Assembly (NCBI GenBank): GCA_015227615.1
Contig: JAALGZ010000028.1
Location: 468,532 to 532,531, forward strand
Direction of reading: 5' to 3'
DNA: 64,000 bases
From: Labyrinthula sp. Ha
Taxonomy: Eukaryota; Sar; Bigyra; Labyrinthulida; Labyrinthulaceae
The notes beneath the pieces are model-generated. The model saw nothing but the letters and a program-made list of their open reading frames with translations, was not told where the DNA came from and made no database searches. The translations under genes were made by a program, and so were the position numbers. This document shows positions 10,691-21,716 of the stretch, piece by piece (positions within the stretch are counted from its first letter, which is position 1; each line of letters begins with the position of its first letter).

Positions 10691-11961
10691 TAAACTTTAT
10701 AAAGAATTTCAAAATAGAAAAGGAGTTTAAAGAATCGGTGAATCATATTGAAGATAATGCAGTAGAAGTAACTTGGCCAAAGGATAGTTTTAGATCAAAA
10801 ATCGGGAATAAGTGGTATAAGGTGTTGCTTGACAGCGGAGCGGGGATCAGCTGTATAAGAATTAATGTGATATCTTCATCTGAATTGCAAGTTAAGGGGG
10901 AAGAGTTGGTAAAGTTAAGTAATGTATACAGTGTAAGTGGGAGAAAATTAGAAATAATGGGGTATGTTTGGATGGAGATTAAATTGATACATCCTAGGGT
11001 AAAACTGAACTTGGGAAAGGTGTGTTTATATGTGCTAAAGAGATCAATGAATAAAATAATAATAGGAGAGAAAGTTTTGAAAAAATATAAATTGAGACCG
11101 GTAGATATATTGATGGGGAGAAGTAGTAAAGTTGATTTTGAAGTAAATGCTCTTGAGAATGATTTGAGAGATAAATGTTTGAAAGAGTGGGAGGATTTGT
11201 ATAAGAATGAATTAAATAAAAAGGAAGAAAGAAAAAAGTATAGAAGATCGTTTTCGGAATATTTGAAGAATAATAATAATTGCTTTGATGGAGTTCGAGT
11301 AGGTGAAATTAGGGATAATTTGTATAAGTTGGATGATTTTGAAAAGGTGGGAGAACAGTGTTTTGTTGTTTGGAAGCAACCTGAAAGAAGTAGATATATG
11401 GTTTCGGATGTGTTGAAGTTGAATTTGAAGGTAGTAGGTGAATATGATATTGTTTTACTTGATCCTGCTTGGGATGATGGAGTGTCGTCTAATCCAACAA
11501 GGGGGTTGTCAATAACTTATCCAACAATTAAAGTAGACCAAGTGAAGCAGATCCCCGTTAATAAGCTCTGTCCTGTTGTAGTTGTAGCTTTGTGGGTGAC
11601 AAATTTGAAGTTGCAGGAGGGAATCGATATTTTGAAAATTTGGGGATGTCGTTTAGTTGAAGTAGTGGTATGGGTAAAAAAGACCAGTAGCGGAAAACTT
11701 TGGCACTCACACGGACAGTTCTTGCGGCATAATAAAGAGATATTGCTGTTGTCAGTCAAGGGAAAATCCTTTTTATCTAAATCAAGAAGTGGAGATGTAA
11801 TAATGAGTAAAGTTCGTCAACAAAGTAGGAAGCCAGATGAGGTTTATCAACTGCTTGAAAGACTAAATCCTGGCGCTAAATATTTGGAATTATTTGGGAG
11901 AAGATGGAATTGTCGTGAGGATTGGTGTACTATCGGTTTAGATGGAGCATCGAGCTTATAA
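10687..11961 (+). CDS. T1 retropepsin fused to MT-A70 adenine methyltransferase
   Basis: 424 aa, open from ATG 10687 to TAA. The ATG overlaps the upstream TGA as ATGA. Residues about 40-140 are a retroviral-type aspartic protease: VLLDSGAGISCI with the catalytic Asp at residue 49 (10831-10845), and IIIGEKVLKKYKL near its end. Residues about 250-420 are an MT-A70 methyltransferase of METTL3 type: LLDPAW at residue 259 (11461) in the DPPW position, then YPTI, VVALWVTN, VVWVKK, a GQFLRHNKEILLL stretch, SRKPDEVYQLLERLNPGAKYLELFGR and W-C-T-I-G-L. The Pro-to-Ala change in DPPW may weaken catalysis. MT-A70 enzymes transfer methyl from S-adenosylmethionine to adenine N6 in RNA or DNA. Retropepsin placed 3' of integrase and fused to a methyltransferase is not the usual Ty3 layout. 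Confidence 0.85.
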   Translation: MINFIKNFKIEKEFKESVNHIEDNAVEVTWPKDSFRSKIGNKWYKVLLDSGAGISCIRINVISSSELQVKGEELVKLSNVYSVSGRKLEIMGYVWMEIKLIHPRVKLNLGKVCLYVLKRSMNKIIIGEKVLKKYKLRPVDILMGRSSKVDFEVNALENDLRDKCLKEWEDLYKNELNKKEERKKYRRSFSEYLKNNNNCFDGVRVGEIRDNLYKLDDFEKVGEQCFVVWKQPERSRYMVSDVLKLNLKVVGEYDIVLLDPAWDDGVSSNPTRGLSITYPTIKVDQVKQIPVNKLCPVVVVALWVTNLKLQEGIDILKIWGCRLVEVVVWVKKTSSGKLWHSHGQFLRHNKEILLLSVKGKSFLSKSRSGDVIMSKVRQQSRKPDEVYQLLERLNPGAKYLELFGRRWNCREDWCTIGLDGASSL

Positions 11962-11970
11962 AGAAAGCAG

Positions 11971-12407
11971 TGTTGAAATAAGTTAGTTTTGTTTTGTAAA
12001 TATACGAGAAAGAGCTGATGTTCTGACATCTAGTGATTGAAATATAAAGATAGATGTAAGTTGAGTGGATGAGATATATTCGAACCTTTGTTGAGAGCCA
12101 AGTGGAGCTCTTATGGGAAAATATAAGCTTGTTTAGACTTAAGAGAAATGGTCGTTATTAGAAATATAAAATCGGTGGTAATATCATATTGGAAGTTAAC
12201 GGAAGAGAAAAATGTGATGACGTGGTTTGGTGGAATACAGTTTCAGTGATGATCGAACACGAACTGTAGTTTGCTGAATATAGTTTTTAATAAGTTTTTT
12301 AAGCCTTAAGTAATCGATAGAAGAAGTTTACAATAGTTTTAAGAAACCAAGAAGAAAAGGAGAAAATAAAAATTATAAGTTTAAATTGAGAACTAGACGT
12401 ACTCAAT
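11971..12407 (+). repeat. T1 3' LTR
   Basis: Partner of 4669-5105, starting TGTTGAAATA and ending ACTCAAT. It is preceded by the purine run AAAGAAAGCAG and followed by the target duplication ATTTG. Confidence 0.9.
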
Positions 12408-12412
12408 ATTTG

Positions 12413-15400
12413 CAAATTATTATATATGAAAATCTTCTTATAATTACTAACCTTACGTTTGAATGTATCTCTATCTGAGCTAAAAATAACTCCTAAAATT
12501 TTTTTAAATATTTCAAATACCTTTTCTAAGTATTTTTAAAGAATTAATTCTTCTCACTGAGAGAAAATGCAACTGAGAAAATAGAGGTAATACCTTGGCC
12601 ATGTCAAGAATTTTGCAGAGTCTTCATATAGAAATAGTTGTATCTTTGCTCAAAATCCTTTTCATAAAACCAAAGATACATAATTGGAAATATGTTTTAA
12701 TTTCCTGTGCACTCAAAAATTGGAGTTACTTTTAAGAAGTTAGTCACAAGTTATGTGCGTTTTAATATCCGAATATCAAAGTCAAATCTAGCATAGGAAG
12801 ATTTTCCTCAGTAAAAGCCGTTTTTCTCAGTCAATACTTCTTCTTTTTAAACCAAATAAGATTTTAAAATGCTTTAAATAATTGTTCCCAAAATATTATA
12901 GCTTTTGTATTTTCTTTTACTGTGAAATACTAGGGTTAAACTACTTATTTCTATGTTTCTAGAATATTGGTCAATTTCAAGTCATATTTTGGCTTCTCTT
13001 ATATCTACCTTAATTTTTATGTGGAACACTATTATAAGTTATAATACTTGTTTTAAAATTTTTTTTCTACCCACTGGCTTTTAAAAAATTTGTGTTTGAA
13101 GACTAAAAGATACTTTTCGATTCTGTTCTTTTCACGTCATTCGGTATTTTAGAACAATTTCTAAATAATTACAAACATCATTTCTCAATTGATTTTTGAA
13201 TATATTAAAAACAAAATACATTTTTAGAAAGGTCTTTTAAACATTTTTTAGCCATATAAGATAATATAGGATGTGAAAAGAATAAATACATGTAGAATGC
13301 AAAATATCACCAAAATATCGCACATCCATTTTATATCGATCAGAAAACCATAATAAAAAGTTTAACCGATCTCTGTACACTGTCAACGTTTGATCTTATA
13401 TTCAATTTAAGCCTAGTAGTAAATAATATTGTTTTATGGTCTTTGTTATTACAGGCTGTTGGAAGCTTTATCAAAGATTTTTTCAAAAATAAGTATAATG
13501 GCCATAAAATCAACAACACCTCTTCAAATTTTCTACAAAGCTCAAAACGTATTGCAAACTAGAACAATTACTTACCCACATAATAATATAGAGGATTAAA
13601 ACTATATAAAGCATAAGAAACCGATGATTATTGAAAACATAAAATATAGTATTTGTTAGATTTTGTCACGAAATCTTCCTCAAATACAATATTATCACCC
13701 ACAATGTGTTTCAAATTAAGAAAACTTTCCAAACATGTATTTTGTCAAGTTATTTCATAAGAACGAGTACTTTAAACCCTAAAAAAGCTAATTAGGGGGG
13801 ATTAACTAAGTTTACAGATCTCTAAAAAATATACATTCAAACGTAACATCATGAAGAATAACTCTATAAGTAATCTGATTCTTCTCAGACCCTAAGAATT
13901 CATTATATATGACTTCGCAAAATGTTTCTCAGGAATTTTTTCTCTAGTTAACTGCAACTGAGCTAAACTTCACGCAGAAAAGGCAAAACTTGAAATTCTG
14001 CACATCTGAAAATACGAAATCACTCAGTTTTTCTATAATCTTATCAAATTTTGTATTGAGCAACCAATAACTATAAGAAAAGAATCTTTAAATGTGATTT
14101 CTGTTTTGATGAAGTTTTTAATATTTTCTTAAGAAAAGTTTATATCGGGGTAATTTGCATTTTTTGTCAAGGTCAACCCGTGTAGTGTCTCTGGAAATTC
14201 TCGTCCATATCTTGAACAGATCTTAAACGTCAAAAAAAAGGATGGATTTTTATAAAACAACAAACATGATTACAAAATGAAGTATTGTACATAGAGTTCC
14301 AAGCAATATATCCTATTTACGAGAATACAGAAACCTTACAAAAGGCTACTGTTAAATTGCAATTTTTTCTGAATGTGCGATAAAAAACAGTAAAACACTC
14401 GAAAAAAATGTTAGTCACATTTTATTAGTTATAATTTAGGCTTTCGTCAACTTTAGTTCTATTAAATACAAATAATTTTGATATTAACCCCGCGATAATA
14501 ACTTGGATAAATGAAATTTCGTGTTAAGATAACTGTAAAATAGTCAAAATTGGACTACATATTAGTGAAATACAATAATACTGCATTATCAGATTATTTA
14601 ATATTAGTTCCCAGTAATTTGAAATATAGACAAATATATTTTGAGGATCTTAATACTTTTAATAATGTAAATATCATTCATTCTAATTTAAGTTCCTAGT
14701 TATAAATAATAGTTTTCTCTTACCTCTTAAACATAAAATAGTATGCAAAACCTAGAATAATTTAAAATATATATTACTATAAATATTTAGAGTAAATAAG
14801 TTTTTGTTTTATAGAAAACTCGTATTTGAGACGTTTATATGGTATACTTAAATTGGAAAACTGATATTCTTGTTTGTGCAAGTTAAATAAGCTAAACATG
14901 ATTAATCAAGTATTACTAGTATCATGCCAATGAGAATAAAATTTGCTTCTAAATGGTATTATTTAATATTTTTAACGCTTAGCAGATTTTCTTACTAGGT
15001 TGTATTAGAATATAACTAAGTCCATATGAATCTTTTACGTAAGAGTTAATTATGGTAGACTTGGATTCAGGGAAATTAATTCAAATCATTTTAAACAGAG
15101 AATTTTATTTCATCTATGGTATTTATTCTATTTAGTTCAATGTTAGAATTATTTAAAACTTTCCTATTTTTGGTGTCATTATATTATTATTATTATCTAC
15201 TGGTATTGTAATAGATAACTACTCACAAATAACCTGTAAATAGGATCAACGTTATTAATGTTTACCTCCGGAGGTGTCTTGATCTAGAGAATTTTCAGTG
15301 CAGCAAAATAGGATGAACTTTTATTGAACTTATGAAATGAAAAAAAATATTCCCTGAGGGAGAAAGACTAGTTAGAAGTGGGAGTGTTAGCTAAGCTGGG

Positions 15401-16690
15401 TAGTAGCACTATTCATTAAATGATGCCAGAACCAAGCAATGATCTTCTGACTTCACTTTGTAGGAAACCTCGCAACAAAAAATTGAGAATAAATCAGAAG
15501 TGACGCTGAATCTAGTTAAACAAACGTTAATCTACAATGAAAATTGCAAAATCTGTCCAAGTAGTGAAGGTAATAAACATATTTTCAAGGTTTAGCTTTC
15601 AGAATGTGTAAAGTGATACCGTTCCAAGTTATTAGCAAGTCTTCTAAAAGTTTATTCATTCAAGATGTTCAATATCATATGTGAAAAAAATAAAATTGCT
15701 GCTAAGAATCCTTGCGAAGAAGATGGATCTGGGACGTGTACACTATGTTTCGAAAGTTTAAAACATAAATAAGTTGGTTACGGTTTCACGAAATGAGTAA
15801 GTATTGTTAATGATGAAGTTTCACTATAGAAATAATTTTGTAATTAAGGGTTAAACAATATATTTTGACATAGATCTTTCTTATAAACAATGCTGTCATA
15901 TTGTTGCTTAATCTAAGCTCAACACTTTGATATGCTCTTCATTTCACATTCTTCTGTACATGTAAGGCTTCAATTAACTAAAATTTAAGTTAAAAAGGAT
16001 AAAACACTTTTTTTTCTCTAACTCTATGAGTTTGTCCTTGTTTTGTTTTTTTTAGGTCTCTAATTTAGAAGACTCTGTGTTTGGTTCTTGACATTGCATT
16101 ATTAAGGGATATTCTAAAATGAGAATTCTCCGCTTTAAGATCATTTTTCGAATTCCCTCCCCATTCTACACAAAATTTTTAAATTCCCTTGTTCTTTTAT
16201 TGTTTTTCAGGATTTCTCGAAAGGAAAATCATTTCTCGATTCTCAATTCCCATCACTGTTAATTAACATTTATCATTATGGTAATGCAACACTGTGCTTA
16301 ATCTCTAAAACTATGAAAAACAACTATAAAGAAAAACAAGAAATAATATAACAAGTATAAACAGACAAAAAATAGAACTAACAGAGCCAAACAAGAGAGG
16401 GTTATATTATTTGAATTGTCTAGTTAACAACTAGGAAAGTATAGAAATTACCTTGTTGAGAAGCTGTTTCCGAAGAGACAATCATTTGTGAAAAGTTAAA
16501 AAAAAAGACCACAACTTCAAGATTTACAAATAGTGATCAAGAAATTTTTTCACCTTGATAGTACTGGAAAATAGATATTATCAACTTAGAATAGCTTAAA
16601 TGCTGGAATTATTCTAAAACACTTAAAAAAACAATTAACCTTAAAATCAGTTTAAATATTTTTCATCGGATTAAATATCCGTCGTATTCT
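12413..16690. other. AT-rich intergenic stretch without recognisable genes
   Basis: 4.3 kb with no ORF above background on either strand and no transposon motif that I can recognise. Homopolymer A/T runs are common. One 12-bp palindrome (ACCTCCGGAGGT) lies near 15265-15277. Because genuine exons here can be as short as 69-105 bp with introns under 30 nt, a short-exon gene could be missed by eye. Confidence 0.5.
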
Positions 16691-18291
16691 TTAAAGGCGA
16701 GGGTTCTTTTGCTTTTCAGCATGAAAGATTTCTTCTACCTCTTGTTCATTCACATTGCTTTCTTTAATCAACTGCTGTATAAAACTTACAAGAAAATCAT
16801 CTCTTTCTGTTCCAATAAATCTAAAACTAAGTTCGTTTTCTCTAATCACAATTATATCAAGTATTTCATCAGGACCAAAAATTATTCTAGAAAAGAACTT
16901 GTACAAAAATGAATCTTGAAGCCTTTTGTGGCTAAAGAAAATAAATACAATTTGCATAAACTTTTCTTTTGTAATTGGTTTATCTGTTTTCCACACTAAA
17001 TCAGGAGTCAAAGATGTTTTTAATTTTGAATCTTTTACTTCAGGAAGTAATTCTGGAACAATAAAAGCATTTTTTTCTCTTGGATCTGCAAATAAAACCA
17101 AACTGTGTAAAGCTATATTCAAAACATATTCTTTTTCTTTTTTTTGTATATTGTTTTAATAAAACTTCAAATAAATCTTTTCTTATTATTCCAGTATCAA
17201 TATATTTTCTATAGTTTGAAAATACTTTTTTATTTGTTCTAAAAGCAAGTTGATGAAAACTTTCATCACGAATAAAACTTCCCAGAGCTTGAGCTAAAAA
17301 AGAAGGGGCAAAAAATATAAAATTTTCCCTTTCAGATAAATTTATATCTTTGAAATAAGAAATAATTCCTTCTTTAGAATAAATTTCTAACATTTCTTCC
17401 ATTTCATCTTCAGAAAAGTTACTCTTTTTAGCTTTTAGTTTAAACTTTTCAACTGTCATATAACTTGATTCTTCACGACAATTATCCAAAAATAATACAT
17501 AAACGGATTTGATCGATATACTTGGATTTAATAAGTCATATAACTTTGAGATATGAAAGTTTGATTTATAGCTCCCTATGCCCTTGAACTCCATTTTAAT
17601 TGCCTTTTCACGACTCTCAGTAGAATCAATAGCGTTTTCAACAGGAAAAAAATAGTTTTTTCATCTTCAACAAGAGATAACTTCCCAGAAAGCTTAGACA
17701 GAAAGGATTTAATTGTGTTGTTTATATTCTCAAGGTTTTTATTTTTCTTTAAAAAAGTATTTAAATAAGTTCCAATTAATAAAACAGGTGCTTTTGGAGT
17801 ATTTCTTAAAATACTTTCACACCAAAATTTAAGTCTAAATAAATCACATTCTCTTAACTTTGTCATATTAAAAACAACTAAATAAATAGCTTTTTTATTC
17901 ATGAAAATATGATGAACTGAAGAAAAAACTTCGTGTCCACCAAAATCATAAACACGTAAAAAAGTATCACTAGTACTGAAATCTGAAAAATAATCTGTTG
18001 TATATTGTTCAACAAAACTTTTCTCTCTTACAGTTCTTGTAATCAACTCATCTTCAAAAGCTAAGTTATATTTTGACTTTTTCTGAACCTCATCTTCGAT
18101 TTGATACTTAGAATACATCATATTCTTTACTCTTTGAATACTCAAATCATATTTTGTAAGGGGTTTAAAATTATGGCGGTGAACTTGAAATATTTGATAA
18201 TCTTCCAAAACTAAAGTAGATTGAGTTTCTTTTTGAAAACATTTTCCAGATAAGTTTCTTAATAAAGAAGTTTTTCCAGTTCTTCCATCAC

Positions 18292-18321
18292 CTAAAAATA
18301 AAACAAAACTAAATAAAATAC
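18292..18321 (-). other. 30-nt phase-1 intron next to the P-loop of Roco paralogue B
   Basis: On the minus strand this starts GTATTTTATT and ends TTATTTTTAG. Removing it joins ...VPVILMG to DGRTGKTS, matching the uninterrupted CQLLFMGDGRVGKTS of paralogue A. It is a multiple of three with no in-frame stop, so unspliced it would add ten residues just before the P-loop. Paralogue A lacks it. Confidence 0.7.
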
Positions 18322-18474
18322 CCATAAGAATAACTGGAACTTCATTTAACGAGTTTGCTTTTTCATATTGACTTTGTAAAGCAGAATGAACAAGTTCTTT
18401 TAACATTTTACTCTTTCCTTTAGGTTCAATAAAATTTTCATAAACTTGTAGACCAAGAATAAAAGGATGTGAAT

Positions 18475-19108
18475 TAACTATTTCTTGTAATTCAATAATA
18501 TCTTCTTCTTCTAGCTTTTTGGATGGTTCAGTATGTCTATATATTAAACACTTTATTGTTTTATTAGATTTCAAGAAATTTTTTATAGCTGAAACAATAG
18601 CTTTATTGCGAACATCTTGATAAATACTAAAGACTCAATATATTAGTAAGAAATACTATATTTTTAGAATTGTTTCATTAAAAGATAAACTTTCAACTAT
18701 ATTTGATATATATATTTCAATGAAATTGTTTTCATATAGTCTAAGTAATAATAAAAAATATTCTTACTGTATATGTTTTACACTGATTGATTTCAAAAAA
18801 CTGCAAAATGAACTGATTTCAGGAATATTACAAAACTCAAACCTAAACTAAAAATATTAAAAAAAATATACTCCAACTTATTCAGTTTCAAATTTTTAAA
18901 TTTTAGAAAGTTTTCGTCACTAAAACTACATTCGAAAAATCTATGGTCAAGAAAACAAAATACAATACCGGAGTGCTTTCACTGCTGGAAAACAAGGAAT
19001 AAATCTTACAAACATAGATTTAACAGAATGAAAGGGACAATAGTTAAACCTAATATAAAGATAAAAGAAGATAGTATACTCTAAAGTAGACACTTCTTTA
19101 TCTGGTTG
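18475..19108. repeat. Segmental duplication, copy 2
   Basis: Near-identical partner of bases 1-633. The homology break at 19108/19109 is 23 bp from the start of the T2 5' LTR. The short segment 19109-19131 does not match copy 1. Confidence 0.9.
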
Positions 19109-19131
19109 TCACTATTTTGCAAAATATGAAG

Positions 19132-19667
19132 TGTTACGATAAGGTTTCAGCTCCTAGAGTTGCTATGGGGAGTTATAAAGTGATATGAAACATTTTGGAA
19201 AGTTTCGAAGCGATTTCGGGTTGAAGTCTTAGTTTTCGGTGCGATATTGTATTTTTGATTTTCAGAATGATGTGATATGCGTGATATCTGATGTAAAAAT
19301 TTCCGGGGTTTTGATGTGGGAAATTTTACATTAACGTGATATTTGAGATTATGTGAGCCTTGATTTTCGATACCTATTTTCAATAATTTGTAAGATATAG
19401 AATATATCTGCGATATCAAGGGAAATTTTTACCTATAAATAACGGAGCTTATTAGAAACAGTGGATTTGGATAACAGTCATATTGAAAAATCGACGCTAT
19501 TCCAACAACTTTGATAAAGATATAATTGTTTTTTGTTAACCATTAAGATATAAAGAAGAAAAAAATTGAAACTTGCAACAAGTTTTCTCAAGGAAGAATA
19601 CAAAAAACCTGTCAGATTTCCGGGACGTCTTAAAGCAGATTTATTAAATTTAGATGATAAACGCAAT
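19132..19667 (+). repeat. T2 5' LTR
   Basis: Partner of 26065-26601. It contains a TATA-like TATAAATA at 19434-19441, also present in the 3' copy. At its inner edge is an inverted repeat CAATATT-TT-AATATTG (about 19664-19679). Confidence 0.8.
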
Positions 19668-19804
19668 ATTTTAATATTGTGAATTTAGTTTGACGGAAGC
19701 CTGAGTATATTTTGGGGAGATTTTTGTGAGGATTTTGAGAAGAATTTAAGATAATTCTTGATAAATTTATTTTAAAAGATATGAGTGAGGAGAGGTAGCT
19801 TAAT

Positions 19805-20563
19805 ATGAATATAATTTTGAAGCTCCCTGAAGAGGTATTATTGAAAACAACAGAGACACAAAGAAAAGTATTTGAAGCTATGGAGAAAAGGAATGAGGAA
19901 AAGGTAGATTTTTTAAGGAAAAAGAGTGAGAAAAAGTTAAATGCATTAGCGGGAAGAAGTATTAAGATGCACACATTAATGGATTTCAAACTGGAAAGTC
20001 TAGGAAATTTTATTTATGAATACGAAACTGCTGATGAACCTACAAGAGAATCTATAAATTTGAAAGGAAAATTAGGAATCAATATATACAGGAGATTGTA
20101 TTACACAGGAAATGCTAAAGATAACTCAACGACCATAGCAGCAATATAGGAAAAGATCAAAGAAAAGAGAGGAAGAGATTTAGTTACAGCTGAGAAATTG
20201 ATTGAGCAGAGTGTGAGGTTTAATAAGGATGTTTCTGAAGAATATACGATTGAATATCTTTTTCAAGATGTAGAAGAAGTATTGAGCTATTTACCAGCTG
20301 AAGCAGAGAGAAAGAGAAAATTAAATTCTAAAGCTATTTTCAAGAAGTTACCCAAATATATCTGGGTATATGAAGAAGATCTGGTTTTAAATCCTGCTTT
20401 GCAGAATGAGGATAGAAAAGAGTTGATGAAATATATTCTTAGTTGTATCGCTCCAAGTTATGTGAGAGGAGACTTTAAGAAAATGATAGAGTTAGAGAAA
20501 ATGAAAATAACTAGTGGAAAGAACGAGATGCCAAAGAAAAAACATTTTAAGTTAGGGTTGTAA
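19805..20563 (+). pseudogene. gag: T2 Gag
   Basis: A lysine- and glutamate-rich protein from ATG 19805, about 250 codons, interrupted by one in-frame TAG (20147-20149). No intact zinc knuckle was found downstream, unlike T1 and T3. Identification rests mainly on its position between LTR and protease/RT. Confidence 0.55.
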
Positions 20564-20924
20564 AGAATGTAGTAGAAAAAAAAGAAAAAGAGACAACTAG
20601 AACCCCTTTATTATGCACTCACGACTGGGAAAATGAACACACTGAGCCTTACTTTTATAATAAAAATATGGACGAACATGCACAGAAGCATCCGGGAGAA
20701 GAATAATTAAGAAGAAGATTAGATGAATATAATAAAAGGGAAAATAACAAGACAATAATGGCAAAAAAATATGAGGCGAAAAACAGAGTTTAAAAAAGAA
20801 GTTGAAAAGTGATTGGAGCAAAAACATATAGTCTCATAGAGATGTACAATGAGAACAAAAAATCAGGAGAATAATAATTCTAGGTGAGGAAAGGTAGAAA
20901 GTAAGAGACACGACAGATAACGTG

Positions 20925-21260
20925 CTGTAGTAACTGTTGAAAGAGGAAAAGAAAGGTCTAAGGCACTGCTTGAGTCAGGTGTGTTTAAGAGCACCATAAA
21001 TGTAAAGTTGAACAAATTTTGCGATGAGATCAAGAAGTTGAAAATACCAGCTCGCGTACAAGTGGCTGGTGGAACGATATATTCCGCGCGGGAGATAAGT
21101 AAGTTTTTTTGATGCTACAATAGTGAACAAGAAAGGGAAAGAAGGATTTACGTTTAGGAATATTGAGGTACTTATTTTAAATATAGGAGAATGGGGTGAT
21201 TTTATAGTTGGAAACCAAGTGTTATATAAATATCAATTAGGTCCATTTAGTACGTTAAAG
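20925..21260 (+). pseudogene. T2 retropepsin remnant
   Basis: KALLESGVFKSTINV at about 20960-21000 aligns with the DSGAG box of T1 and T3, with the catalytic Asp replaced by Glu. Here the protease sits in the usual place upstream of RT, in contrast to T1. Stops follow within 200 bp. Confidence 0.5.
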
Positions 21261-21716
21261 ATAAGAATGAAAAACAGAAAATAATTAAAGAAAACTAACT
21301 TTGCACAGTGGTTTGTAGAGACAAATGGCGAAGAGGAGAAAGAAGTGATACCAATCACTAGTTTTTATCTTGCAAATGAATAAAGCAATTTAGCATAAGG
21401 ATTAGAAACACTTTCATACATATTTAGTATATAATGGCCAACGCATCATGAGTTCATGGAAACAGAAGATGTTCCTGTTAGATTATGAGCTGAGAAAAAG
21501 AGGGATATCAAAGATGATGAAAGGATGCAGCAGAAGATTAGAGGTAAAATAGAAAGTATCGAGGTATCACTTTTTAATGGATCAACTGCTTGGAAAACGA
21601 AATTTGTGAACTTATTTACTAGCAACTTCTATGCATTTGGGGATGGAGAAATTTTGACTAAGTTCTCAAAAATAACCCACCATATGATGTGATTTGTTAT
21701 CAGAATCTAGAACGGG

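Larger units (their letters stand above)
4669..12407 (+). mobile_element. Ty3-type LTR retrotransposon T1 with MT-A70 methyltransferase
   Basis: Two 437-bp direct LTRs (4669-5105 and 11971-12407, about 95% identical by eye) bound a 6.9-kb interior. The sequence ATTTG lies before the 5' LTR (4664-4668) and after the 3' LTR (12408-12412), giving a 5-bp target duplication. Interior order: Gag with zinc knuckle, RT, RNase H, integrase, GPY module, chromodomain, SANT-like domain, then a separate ORF with retropepsin fused to an MT-A70 methyltransferase. A purine-rich run (AAAGAAAGCAG) immediately precedes the 3' LTR. Pol has several nonsense codons and two frameshifts, so this copy is probably dead, although its first and last ORFs are long and open. 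Confidence 0.9.
16691..19108 (-). pseudogene. LRR-Roc-COR (Roco-type) gene, 5'-truncated paralogue B
   Basis: Minus strand. LRR exons 19049-18969, 18940-18872, 18842-18768 and 18740-18657 match copy C. The partial exon 2 (19108-19080) ends at the duplication breakpoint, and exon 1 is missing. The long last exon (18626 to TAA at 16691-16693) encodes the final LRRs, the Roc GTPase (P-loop GDGRTGKTS; switch II DFGGHE, where paralogue A has DFGGQE; FWCESIL; IGTYL) and COR (LFLDNCRE...FIFFAPSFLAQALGSFIRD). A 30-nt intron at 18321-18292 interrupts the codons just before the P-loop. Two single-base indels break the frame, both in homopolymers: a T-run (minus sense) near 17650 and an A8 run (minus sense) near 17140. 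Correcting both gives one frame collinear with paralogue A, so they could be assembly errors, but the missing 5' end argues for a pseudogene. Confidence 0.8.

Noticed and set aside
12413-16690. Protein-coding genes in the long AT-rich gap
   Set aside because: No ORF, domain or convincing exon chain seen; the short-exon possibility cannot be excluded but cannot be supported.
18550-18580. A possible 15-nt intron in paralogue B where paralogue A has its last LRR intron
   Set aside because: A GT...AG pair 15 nt apart exists, but the frame is open through it, the alignment does not need it, and all supported introns are 27-30 nt.
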